From: Bacilli bacterium
GTDB lineage: Bacteria > Bacillota_I > Bacilli_A > RF39 > UBA660
Assembly: GCA_900752905.1 (NCBI GenBank)
Contig: CAADWX010000005.1
Location: 1-64,000 of the forward strand
DNA length: 64,000 bases
Reading direction: 5' to 3'
The position numbers and the translations under genes were made by a program. A model generated the notes under the pieces. The model was given only the letters and a program-made list of their open reading frames with translations, searched no databases and was not told where the DNA came from. Below are positions 26,993 through 34,847 of the stretch, piece by piece; position 1 is the stretch's first letter, and each line of letters begins with the position of its first letter.

Positions 26993-27014
26993 ATACTATT
27001 GGCTCCTCTTTTTT
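26963..27014 (+). terminator. Large attenuator hairpin
   Basis: A 19-bp stem (26963-26981 with 26990-27008, two G-U pairs) with an 8-nt loop is followed by six T. It overlaps the leader peptide and precedes the recombinase stub. Confidence 0.85.
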
Positions 27015-27029
27015 AGTAAAAGGAGTTGA

Positions 27030-27169
<140 letters not shown>

Positions 27170-27170
<1 letters not shown>

Positions 27171-27577
27171 TTAAAGATGTTAAAGACTTATATTTAGATT
27201 TATTTGAAGATGCAAGATTGGAATATAATGATAAACAAACTAGAGATGATAGAAAAATAGATAACTACTTTAATAAGATAAGTAATGATACTAAACATGA
27301 TCTTGCTTGTGAGATAGTTATTGAACTTGGAAATATGGAATATTGGGATGAGAAAAGTTTAGAATATAAATATCAAATGACACAAGTCTTTGAACAACAA
27401 CTTGAAGATATACAAGAAATAGTTCCAGACTTTTATATAGCTAATGCAACCATTCATTTTGATGAACACTCTCCACTTAATAAAAAAGAAATTGATAAAG
27501 CAACTAAACATATTAATAATGAAATGGATGAGTATGCTGAAGAATTTTATGAAATAAAAAAAAAGATGATGAAATAG
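27170..27577 (+). pseudogene. MobV-type plasmid mobilization relaxase, internal fragment
   Basis: The reading frame is relaxase-like from about 27170. It has ARLEYNDKQTRDDRKIDNYF, LACEIVIELGNMEYWD and IVPDFYIANATIHFDEHSP, matching the Pre/MobV family just up to the HUH metal motif. The expected HLHIVG after HSP is absent; instead LNKKEIDKATKHINNEMDEY follows, so a second deletion has removed the metal site. The N terminus is also gone. TTG 27218 is the first possible start but lacks a ribosome site. Confidence 0.8.
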
Positions 27578-27612
27578 AAAGATAATTAAAATAAAGAAAG
27601 TTGGTGATAAAT

Positions 27613-28431
27613 ATGCTTACGATAAATTGGAAGCATATATATGAATTTAATTTAAATGATAATAAACAATGGATTTTGATTCTTTATGATATATCACAAA
27701 ATCATTATGTAGGAGTACCTGTTTATAATGAAGAAAAAGAAAATAGTGCTTATTTAAAATCCATAAATAAATATGTAGTATTAGATGAAATAACTGATTA
27801 TAATCGCTCTAATATTAAAAAATGTGTCTATATTAAAGGTAAACCTATTAAAATAACTAATAAGGAATTTGATGATATCTTATTAAAATCTAAAATTACT
27901 TTTTTAAACTATGTTAAAAATAATACAAATAATAATCCAGATGGCATATCATATAATAAGTGGTGTAAAGATAAATTAGAATTAATAAATAAGAATGATG
28001 GTGATACTACTAGTTTAAAAGTTGGAGCTATATATTGGGTAGATTTAGGTTATAATATTGGTAGTGAATTAAGAAAGTTAAGACCAGCAATATTATGGAG
28101 AAGTGCATCAAATAAAAAAATGTGGACTGCTATACCACTTACTTCAAAACATAAAGATGATAATTATTATTTTCACTATGATTTATTAGATGAAAAATTA
28201 GGAACTGCTAGATTAGAAAACTTAATTAATATTAGTTCTAATAGAATTAGAGAACCATATTATATAAATAATAAAATAGCAACTATTACTAAAAAAGATA
28301 ATGATGCTATATTAAAAATAATAAAGAAGTATTATGCTTTTGAAGAAATAAAAGAAACAAATAGAACTATCAGAAAGCAAAATACTATTTATAATAAATC
28401 TAAAGAAAATCGTGAAAAAGTGTTGACTTAA
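27613..28431 (+). CDS. PemK/MazF-like protein with N-terminal extension
   Basis: A 272-residue protein. The C-terminal half (about 140-240) has VGAIYWVDLGYNIGSELRKLRPAI, WTAIPLTS and GTARLENLINISSNRI, matching the PemK/MazF toxin fold that cleaves RNA. The N-terminal 120 residues are unrecognised. No MazE-like antitoxin gene is adjacent, so it may be an orphan or self-regulated. ATG 27613 is set by TTGGTGA. Such long PemK-like genes are common in mobilizable elements. Confidence 0.75.
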   Translation: MLTINWKHIYEFNLNDNKQWILILYDISQNHYVGVPVYNEEKENSAYLKSINKYVVLDEITDYNRSNIKKCVYIKGKPIKITNKEFDDILLKSKITFLNYVKNNTNNNPDGISYNKWCKDKLELINKNDGDTTSLKVGAIYWVDLGYNIGSELRKLRPAILWRSASNKKMWTAIPLTSKHKDDNYYFHYDLLDEKLGTARLENLINISSNRIREPYYINNKIATITKKDNDAILKIIKKYYAFEEIKETNRTIRKQNTIYNKSKENREKVLT

Positions 28432-28450
28432 CCATTTAAAATGGTATAAT
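28423..28450 (+). promoter_or_regulatory. Promoter for a candidate small RNA
   Basis: TTGACT (-35), 16-nt spacer, TATAAT (-10). The -35 lies in the last codons of the PemK-like gene, and no coding frame with a ribosome site follows on the plus strand. Confidence 0.65.
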
Positions 28451-28456
28451 TAAAGT

Positions 28457-28575
28457 ACTTTAGATTGTTGCGGGTGTATTTATACACTTGGTAGAAGTTT
28501 TTCAAAAGGAAGAGTTTATCTCTTCCTTTTGCTTTGGATATAAATAAAAAGTGGTTTTAAATGCCACTTTTATTT
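28457..28575 (+). ncRNA. Candidate structured small RNA of about 115 nt
   Basis: Between a strong promoter and a terminator lies a non-coding stretch with three hairpins: GTGTA-TTTA-TACAC, a perfect 12-bp stem CAAAAGGAAGAG/CTCTTCCTTTTG (28503-28514 with 28520-28531), and the terminator. No family is recognised. It could be a free small RNA or a transcript antisense to the end of the lipoprotein mRNA. Confidence 0.45.
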
Positions 28576-28578
28576 TTT
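28546..28578. terminator. Bidirectional terminator
   Basis: AAAAGTGG pairs with CCACTTTT over a 9-nt loop. T-rich sequence follows on both strands. It ends the candidate small RNA (+) and the lipoprotein gene (-). Confidence 0.7.
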
Positions 28579-28579
28579 C

Positions 28580-29281
28580 TTATTCTGCTTTAGAAATAGT
28601 TGCTCTACTTAATTTTAAGTATTGACCATTAGATAAGTTAATAGAAGCTCTACCATTAAAGTTATCATTATCAACAATATCACTAGCACTTACAGGGCCA
28701 GTCATTATTGACCAATATCCACTACCAATGCTTTCAACTACGTAACTTCCTGGATCAATATCAACTCCAACTTTATAGTATCCACCTTGATTCCAATTAC
28801 TTTGATTATTCAATATTTCATAAATCTCTTTAGCACCTTTAACACCAAGCTTTTCAAATGACGAAACATTTATTAAAACTCCCCTTGTTTCAAGATTACC
28901 AACTGAATGAACTTTTACATATCCAAAGCTATCAAAGTTTTCATTATCTACTATATTTCCAGCTCCATCTTTTTCACAATAATAAGAACCACTTCCACTA
29001 AATTTAACAAAAGCATATTCTCCAGCAGGAATATCTCCTTGAATATAACTTCCTGTATCAAATGCTAGTTTTTCATCAAATAGTGCTGATATTTTTACTA
29101 TCATTTTTTCTGATTCAGTTAATTCTTTTGTTTCTTGTTTTTTAGTTGAAGAAGAATTAGAAGAGTTTGAACTAGAATTATTATTGCTATAGTTATCATC
29201 ATTAGAAGATGATGAACCACAACCAGTAATAGTGAATACCATTAATAATATTAGAGCAACAGATAAGATTTTTTTCTTCAC
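28580..29281 (-). CDS. Lipoprotein with a Ser/Asn-rich linker and two related domains
   Basis: A 233-residue lipoprotein: signal peptide with lipobox ITGC (about residues 18-21), a long Ser/Asn linker, then two related beta-rich units of about 60 residues. The first has GSYIQGDIPAGEYAFV...NIVDNENF, the second GYYKVGVDIDPGSYVV...DIVDNDNF. The VDNxNF and PAGxY/PGSY repeats point to duplication. Function unknown; similar units occur in surface proteins of mobile elements. A strong GGAGTG ribosome site precedes the ATG. Confidence 0.75.
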   Translation of the reverse strand: MKKKILSVALILLMVFTITGCGSSSSNDDNYSNNNSSSNSSNSSSTKKQETKELTESEKMIVKISALFDEKLAFDTGSYIQGDIPAGEYAFVKFSGSGSYYCEKDGAGNIVDNENFDSFGYVKVHSVGNLETRGVLINVSSFEKLGVKGAKEIYEILNNQSNWNQGGYYKVGVDIDPGSYVVESIGSGYWSIMTGPVSASDIVDNDNFNGRASINLSNGQYLKLSRATISKAE

Positions 29282-29385
29282 AAGAACACTCCTTTCATTT
29301 TTATTATATCATATAAACTTTGAACAGACGACATATTTTTTAAACTTTTTATGAAATAATTTTACTAGAAAGGAAGTGAGGTACT

Positions 29386-29625
29386 TTGACTAGTAGATAT
29401 TCTAAAGAACAGTTATCATTAATTGTTAGAAAAAATATAAAGAAATATCGTTTAATGAGAAAGTACACACTTCAAGAACTTGCAGATTTAACTGGACTTA
29501 CTCATGGCTATGTTAGAGATTTGGAGTGCTTATCAATAGATAAAACACCATTACTAGAAACAATAGGAAAATTTGCCGATGCTTTAGAAATAGATATTAG
29601 GCAATTATTTGATGATCCAAATTAG
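29386..29625 (+). CDS. Small XRE-family regulator
   Basis: A 79-residue one-domain Cro/C1 protein: YRLMRKYTLQELADLTGLTHGYVRDLE, ending DIRQLFDDPN. The start is TTG 29386, set by AAGGAAGTGAGG. It precedes the ApeA-like gene on the same strand and may control it; such regulators often accompany defence genes. Confidence 0.88.
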   Translation: MTSRYSKEQLSLIVRKNIKKYRLMRKYTLQELADLTGLTHGYVRDLECLSIDKTPLLETIGKFADALEIDIRQLFDDPN

Positions 29626-29657
29626 TACAAAACTATTTCTTATTTTTTAAAATATGG

Positions 29658-29704
29658 TATAATTAAGATAGATTTCGTATCATTCAATAGAATGATACTT
29701 TTTT
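29658..29704 (+). promoter_or_regulatory. Promoter -10 with attenuator hairpin before the ApeA-like gene
   Basis: TATAAT at 29658-29663 is followed 14 nt later by a perfect 9-bp hairpin GTATCATTC-AATA-GAATGATAC (29677-29698) and six T, immediately before the ribosome site. The -35 is poor. The hairpin would stop most transcripts before the gene. Confidence 0.6.
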
Positions 29705-29720
29705 GTTGGGAGGTTTTAAA

Positions 29721-31139
29721 ATGAGTAATACTAATAATGATGTTACTATTGGTGGGAAGTGGAAAATACTAGATAAACAATATCAAGGAGATTTAACTTT
29801 TAATAAAACAAATGGAATTATAATATTATCAATTTATTATAAAGATAATGAAGAATTTTTGGCTTGGATGGATAAACCAACAGAAATAACAACTATAACA
29901 GGAAAATTAAATCAAGAGATTAAATGTACTTTGGTAGATTGTCAGATTGTAAAAAGACATTCTGATGGTTTTGTTAGACATCATATAGTGATAGTTGCAA
30001 AAAATATGTTTATTAATATTTCTAAATCAGAAAAGTCAGATATTAAATTTAATGAAGTTCATTTTCAAATTCCAAATATAATTAAGTGGTCACAGTTAAG
30101 TGGTTTTGAGTATATGGATGATCCCTCTTATACATTTAAAATAGGATATAAATTTAAAGACAAAATATCAGAAAAAATAGATGATAACACTACCATTGAG
30201 TTTGTTCCAGTATTTGGAAAATTTAATTTCGATATGCAAATTGAAAGTTTGGATATTTCACAACATGTCGAGGTAAGAATTAAAAAGAAAGAAGAAAAGT
30301 CATATGAAGAATTTTTTAAAGACTTTGATATGATTATGAACTTAATAACATTAGCAACGGGTTTAAAAATTAATGTTTCATTAGTACAAGGTATTAATTA
30401 TAAAAAATATACTGCTAAAGTTGGTAAAAAATATAATTATATAAAATATGAAATAATAAAAAATAAAATGAACAATTTATCAACTAGTAATCCCGATAAA
30501 CTAGAGAGTATTAGAAACTTTTTATTTAATCTTCAAGAATTTGCATCTACGGATAAATTAAAAAAATGGTTTAATACATATCAAGATTATAATAATATTT
30601 ATAATTTATATAACTTAGGAATTAATAATGATATTCCAGATGAGATAAAATTTTGTAATTTAATGCAAGCATTGGAATTAATGCATACACAAAAATATAA
30701 AAAAACGGATAAGTTTTTTAAACATATTGAAGAAAAATTTGAGGATAATAAGGAAATAATTGATTTAATAGAAAAGAATCCAGATCAAGTTGACAATGGC
30801 TATATAATTTTAAAAAATCGCATTATTGATATCTTTATAAATGATTTTAAGCTTACAATTAAAGAAAACCTTATAGATAAAATTGATGACTTATCAACTA
30901 GATTTTCTGATACAAGAAATTATTATACACATTATGATGATGCAAAAAAAGATAAATGTCTTGTTGGGAAAAATTTAAAATATGGTATATACATTCTTGA
31001 CTATTTAGTATCTAATTATATTTTACAAAATTTAGGATTTAATATAGATGAGATTAATTCAAAAAAGGATTTAGTATTAAATGATATTCATAATGAAGAA
31101 ATGATAGATAAGATTATTAAAAATGAAAGGATTAGTTAG
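29721..31139 (+). CDS. ApeA-like anti-phage HEPN protein
   Basis: A 472-residue protein with the two-part layout of ApeA (also called ApeA-HEPN), an anti-phage protein. The N-terminal beta-rich domain (about 8-130: GGKWKILDKQYQGDLTF, ITGKLNQEIKCTLVDCQIV, VHFQIPNIIKWSQ) is followed by a helical C-terminal HEPN domain with RNYYTHYD, where R399 and H404 form the Rx4H RNase motif. Family knowledge suggests RNA cleavage on infection. ATG 29721 is set by TTGGGAGG. The partner gene 3 nt downstream is interrupted. Confidence 0.8.
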   Translation: MSNTNNDVTIGGKWKILDKQYQGDLTFNKTNGIIILSIYYKDNEEFLAWMDKPTEITTITGKLNQEIKCTLVDCQIVKRHSDGFVRHHIVIVAKNMFINISKSEKSDIKFNEVHFQIPNIIKWSQLSGFEYMDDPSYTFKIGYKFKDKISEKIDDNTTIEFVPVFGKFNFDMQIESLDISQHVEVRIKKKEEKSYEEFFKDFDMIMNLITLATGLKINVSLVQGINYKKYTAKVGKKYNYIKYEIIKNKMNNLSTSNPDKLESIRNFLFNLQEFASTDKLKKWFNTYQDYNNIYNLYNLGINNDIPDEIKFCNLMQALELMHTQKYKKTDKFFKHIEEKFEDNKEIIDLIEKNPDQVDNGYIILKNRIIDIFINDFKLTIKENLIDKIDDLSTRFSDTRNYYTHYDDAKKDKCLVGKNLKYGIYILDYLVSNYILQNLGFNIDEINSKKDLVLNDIHNEEMIDKIIKNERIS

Positions 31140-31142
31140 TGT

Positions 31143-31679
31143 ATGAAGCAATCAAACAATGAAGTTGTAATACCGCTATCTTTAATAATGGTTAAGTCTC
31201 AATGGTGGTTATCTGCACTAATTGAACAAATAAGCCGAGTAGAAAAAAATATGAATTCGCCTAAATATGAAGAGCAAGTACAAAGAATGGCTGATGATCA
31301 TTTTTTGAAAGTAGCACTAAAAAAATTATGTGGATGGTTAACTGAATTTGATAAATATGTAGAGAAATTTGAAGATATATTAAAAAAATTAAAATCATTG
31401 TATGATATTAAATTGTTGAGAGATGTTTCTGAACACGAAATTGATTATTATAAGTAAAATGGTAATAAGCAAAATAAATTTATTAATAAAGATTATAATC
31501 AATCCATAATAAGGCCATTAATAATAAATGATGTATATCATATTGGTGGAAAAATTAATATTAATGAATTGAAATCTATATTGGAAGAATTAGAAACAAT
31601 ATTAAACAATAATAACTATAATTTTAAATTTGAAGCAATATCTGTATTAGATAAATTAATGGAGGAACCAATAGCTTAA
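31143..31679 (+). pseudogene. ApeA-operon partner gene broken by an in-frame TAA
   Basis: The frame starts 3 nt after the ApeA-like stop and meets TAA at 31455-31457 after 104 codons (ending EHEIDYYK). The same frame then stays open for another 73 codons to a TAA at 31677 with equally good protein character (QSIIRPLIINDVYHIGG, NELKSILEELETILN). A single stop codon therefore splits a protein of about 178 residues. The intact form is not recognised. The short product may still be made. Confidence 0.7.
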
Positions 31680-31750
31680 AAAGTCTTCCATTTATCAAAA
31701 AAAAATGGTATTATTATTTTAGTGATTAGTTGTTTATTAACTTTTACTTT

Positions 31751-31780
31751 GGGGGTTCAGATAACATTTGTTATCGCCCC
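31751..31780 (+). ncRNA. Structured hairpin with GGGG/CCCC base
   Basis: GATAAC-ATTT-GTTATC (31760-31775) is flanked by GGGG on the left and CCCC on the right with an asymmetric internal loop. In such an AT-rich genome a stem with four G-C pairs stands out. It lies in a 241-nt gap without coding frames between the broken partner gene and the YunG-UDG gene and just before a terminator. Family not recognised. Confidence 0.4.
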
Positions 31781-31792
31781 ATTTATAAAAAT

Positions 31793-31826
31793 AAAACTAA
31801 GAATTAATTTTCTTAGTTTTTTCTTT
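31793..31826 (+). terminator. Terminator closing the ApeA operon region
   Basis: A perfect 11-bp stem AAAACTAAGAA/TTCTTAGTTTT with TTAATT loop, followed by T-rich sequence. Confidence 0.8.
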
Positions 31827-31920
31827 ATATATTTAAACCTTGTTAAAGACACACTGAATTTTATTTGATATAATATTTATAGTTTAAAACTTGATTTGTT
31901 CATAGATAAGAGGTGTTATT

Positions 31921-32841
31921 GTGAATATTGAAAATTTAAAAGAAATTTTATTAGAATGTTATTCTAAATATTTGTGTTATCCTAAGTTTCAAAATGAATG
32001 GAATAAGAATAATAAATGTTTTGGTATGTGTGCAATAACATCTCTAATTGTTAATGACTATTTTAAAGGTAGTATTTGTAAAATTAATGTGGATGGAATT
32101 AGTCATTATTTTAATTTAATAGAAAATAATATTATTGATTTAACTTCAGATCAGTTTTATTGTGATGTAAATTATGATAATTATGAAATTGTTGATAGAG
32201 AAAAAATACTAATCGATAATACTCTTAATAGATATAAAATACTGAAAGGAAGATTAATAAATAAATTATTAAAACAACTTGATCAAGAGGTATTTAATTG
32301 TAAGTTGTGTAATAAATTAGTCGATAAATTTCCTAATGATACAACTGTATTTATAGGAAAAGACAATGAAATAGTTTTAGTTGGTGAGGCACCTGCAAAT
32401 AATGGATGGAGAAAGAGTCATAAATTGTGGAAAGACGTAAATGATAAAATATTACCAAGTGGTGTAGTTTTACAAAAATTATTTAATATTATAAATAAAG
32501 ATATATTTGAAACGACATTTTTAGAATCGGTGAAGTGTTATCCACTTGAAAGAAAAAATTTAAAATTATGTTCTAAAAATTGCAAAGATATAATGCTAAG
32601 ACAATTGAAAATTTTAAATCCTAAATTAATTATTACTTTAGGTGAATTCCCAACTAGAAATTTACTAGATTTTAAATTTGATAAGTTTAAAGATGTAGTT
32701 GGTAATATATATGAAATTAATGGTTATAAAATATTACCTATATATCATCCTAGTCCAATATCGCCAAAGAGTTATACTGGTAATGTACCTATATTTGAAA
32801 AAATAAAAACTTTCAGTAATAAAAAAACTAAGAATTATTAG
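31921..32841 (+). CDS. Fusion of a YunG-like domain with a family 4-like uracil-DNA glycosylase
   Basis: A 306-residue two-domain protein. The N-terminal 90 residues match the YunG pattern: GMCAITSLIVNDYF, SHYFNLIE and IIDLTSDQF, with C37, H62 and D73 placed like a Cys-His-Asp site. The C-terminal part (from about 120) is a uracil-DNA-glycosylase fold: CKLC, VLVGEAPANNG, CYPLERKNLKLCSKNC giving a Cx2C...Cx14C Fe-S pattern, IITLGEFPTR and the HPSP motif. Start GTG 31921 is set by AGAGGTG. It may remove or sense modified bases. Joint function unknown. Confidence 0.8.
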   Translation: MNIENLKEILLECYSKYLCYPKFQNEWNKNNKCFGMCAITSLIVNDYFKGSICKINVDGISHYFNLIENNIIDLTSDQFYCDVNYDNYEIVDREKILIDNTLNRYKILKGRLINKLLKQLDQEVFNCKLCNKLVDKFPNDTTVFIGKDNEIVLVGEAPANNGWRKSHKLWKDVNDKILPSGVVLQKLFNIINKDIFETTFLESVKCYPLERKNLKLCSKNCKDIMLRQLKILNPKLIITLGEFPTRNLLDFKFDKFKDVVGNIYEINGYKILPIYHPSPISPKSYTGNVPIFEKIKTFSNKKTKNY

Positions 32842-32848
32842 TTTTTTT
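32822..32848 (+). terminator. Terminator after the YunG-UDG gene
   Basis: AAAAACTAA pairs with TTAGTTTTT over GAATTA, then T. The left arm is in the last codons. Confidence 0.7.
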
Positions 32849-32938
32849 CTTTGCTATTTTTTCATCTTAAAATAACATTATCAACTAATAAATCTAAATA
32901 TATGTATAAAAAAGAATTGATCAATAGACCAATTCAAT

Positions 32939-33073
32939 TTAACAAATACCTCTTTTACAATTATTTCCATTTCCCCAGAATAATATAAAGAATATTATTA
33001 AAACTACAATTATAATCCAAAACCATCCTCCACCATATGAGTCATTATAACCATAATTAGGATAACCGTACAT
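32939..33073 (-). CDS. YjcZ-like small sporulation membrane protein
   Basis: A 44-codon frame begins MYGYPNYGYNDSYGGGW, a Tyr/Gly-rich start, followed by one transmembrane helix (FWIIIVVLIIFFILFW) and a short tail with two Cys. This is the pattern of the YjcZ/YhfM-type small spore proteins of Bacillus and clostridia. AAGGGGG precedes the ATG. The rest of the 293 nt between the terminator at 32848 and the helicase gene shows no other frame. Confidence 0.75.
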   Translation of the reverse strand: MYGYPNYGYNDSYGGGWFWIIIVVLIIFFILFWGNGNNCKRGIC

Positions 33074-33134
33074 AAATACAACCCCCTTCAATATTATTAT
33101 ATTAAAAAAGGATTAAAATCATTATAATGGATAC

Positions 33135-34673
33135 CTATAAATTAATAATGGATAAATATTTCTTATGTTTTTTTACTAATTCTTTTACGAATATTGATTC
33201 ATTATTCTTTTTACACATGATATAGCAATAATTTTCAGTTCTAGTAATTGCTACATAAAATAATCTTCTTTCTTCAGCAAATTCAATTTTTTCATGACTT
33301 GGATTAACTAGTCTTAATATTTTATCATCTTTAATTTTATTAGGAAATCCTAAAATATTATCATTTACATTAATTAATATAATATTTTTTTCTTCTAATC
33401 CTTTTGATTTATGTACAGTCATAAAATACATATAGATTTCTTTATTATTTTTATAAATTATTCGATCATTTTCTTTATAGAAATATTTGTTATTTATAAT
33501 TTTATTAATATCGTTATTATTCCTTCCAAGTATAAGTATTTTTTCTTTATAATTTTTATATAAATCTTCTATTATTTTTATGAATGAATTAATAAAATTT
33601 GTATAATATATTATTTTAATTGGTTTATCTAAATATTTATTAGATTTTAAATTCTTCTTTATTTGAAACTTATTTTTCATTACAAAATCTCCTGCTATTT
33701 TAATTAATTCTTGGCTATTTCTATATGTATTTTCGATTTTGTAAATAGTAGCTTCATTAAAAAAACTTTTAAAATTAACAAATAAATCAATATTGCATCC
33801 AGTAAACTTATATATTGATTGAAAATCATCGCCTACAACCATTAGACTTGAAGATGTATTATTAATTATTTCTTTTATAAGATTAAATCTAATAAGAGAA
33901 GTATCTTGATATTCATCTATTATTATGTACTTATAATTTAATTTTTTTTTGTAATTTTTAATAAATTCAGTGGCATATATAATCATATCATCAAAATCAA
34001 TTTGATTATTTTCATTTAAATATTTTTGATAGTTTAAATATATATTAAGAACCATAATTAAAAATATTTTTTCTTGTTTATACTTTTTTAAATTTATTGT
34101 CTTTTTAATTTTCTTTAAGAATGTGTTAAAATCTTTTATATTATAATTATTACATTTAAATAATTTTATAAAAGTAAACAGTAAATTTATAAATAAAGTT
34201 ATATTTTTATCATTTTGGATTAAAGAAAGATATTTTTCTTTTATATTTTTGTTTTCTTTTATATTGAAATAATAGAGTATGTTTTTCATCATATATTCGT
34301 TATTTAAAATATCAACATATAAATATTCATGTATTATATTTAAAAGAGTATCTTCATTTGATATTTCATATTTTTTATTATCTAGACTTAATATATTTAA
34401 AGATAATTTATGAAAGGTATAAACATCAATATCTTTATTAAATTCTAGTTTTAATTTTTTTTTTAAACTAAGAGAAGAAGCTTTTGTAAAAGAAATACAT
34501 AAAATATCTTTATAATTAATTTCTTTAATATTTATTAAGTTATATATTTTACCTATTATTGTTAATGTTTTACCACTTCCAGCACCCGCTACAACAAGAA
34601 TATACTTATCACAAGATTCTGCTATTTTCTGTTGTTCTTTATCTAAAGTATTTCCGCATATTATATAGCTCAT
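33135..34673 (-). CDS. Short UvrD/Rep-like superfamily 1 helicase
   Basis: A 512-residue ATP-dependent 3'-5' helicase. Motifs: Walker A VAGAGSGKT, DEYQDTS (II), VVGDDFQSIYKF (III), TVHKSKGLE (V) and RRLFYVAITRTE (VI). It is well below the 700-plus residues of UvrD/PcrA and lacks the usual extended 2B region and C-terminal tail. It lies at the edge of the island and is most like accessory helicases than the housekeeping PcrA. Confidence 0.9.
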   Translation of the reverse strand: MSYIICGNTLDKEQQKIAESCDKYILVVAGAGSGKTLTIIGKIYNLINIKEINYKDILCISFTKASSLSLKKKLKLEFNKDIDVYTFHKLSLNILSLDNKKYEISNEDTLLNIIHEYLYVDILNNEYMMKNILYYFNIKENKNIKEKYLSLIQNDKNITLFINLLFTFIKLFKCNNYNIKDFNTFLKKIKKTINLKKYKQEKIFLIMVLNIYLNYQKYLNENNQIDFDDMIIYATEFIKNYKKKLNYKYIIIDEYQDTSLIRFNLIKEIINNTSSSLMVVGDDFQSIYKFTGCNIDLFVNFKSFFNEATIYKIENTYRNSQELIKIAGDFVMKNKFQIKKNLKSNKYLDKPIKIIYYTNFINSFIKIIEDLYKNYKEKILILGRNNNDINKIINNKYFYKENDRIIYKNNKEIYMYFMTVHKSKGLEEKNIILINVNDNILGFPNKIKDDKILRLVNPSHEKIEFAEERRLFYVAITRTENYCYIMCKKNNESIFVKELVKKHKKYLSIINL

Positions 34674-34796
34674 TTAATCACCATAACAAATTATAAATAT
34701 ATATAAATAATAATCAAATGAATAAAATTTGATTTTTTTTGTATTGGTAAATTTAATTAATTAAAAATTATTATAAAAATATTAATTTTGGGTAAA

Positions 34797-34819
34797 AATA
34801 CTATGCACAAATATACAAT
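34797..34819 (+). promoter_or_regulatory. Candidate sigma-E-type promoter of the cotJ operon
   Basis: TATACAAT at 34812-34819 differs by one base from the sigma-E -10 CATACAAT. An A-rich GTAAAAATA lies about 12-14 nt upstream. cotJ is a sigma-E operon in Bacillus. The -35 match is poor. Confidence 0.4.
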
Positions 34820-34847
34820 TAGAATAAATTAAATCGAGGAGGATTTT

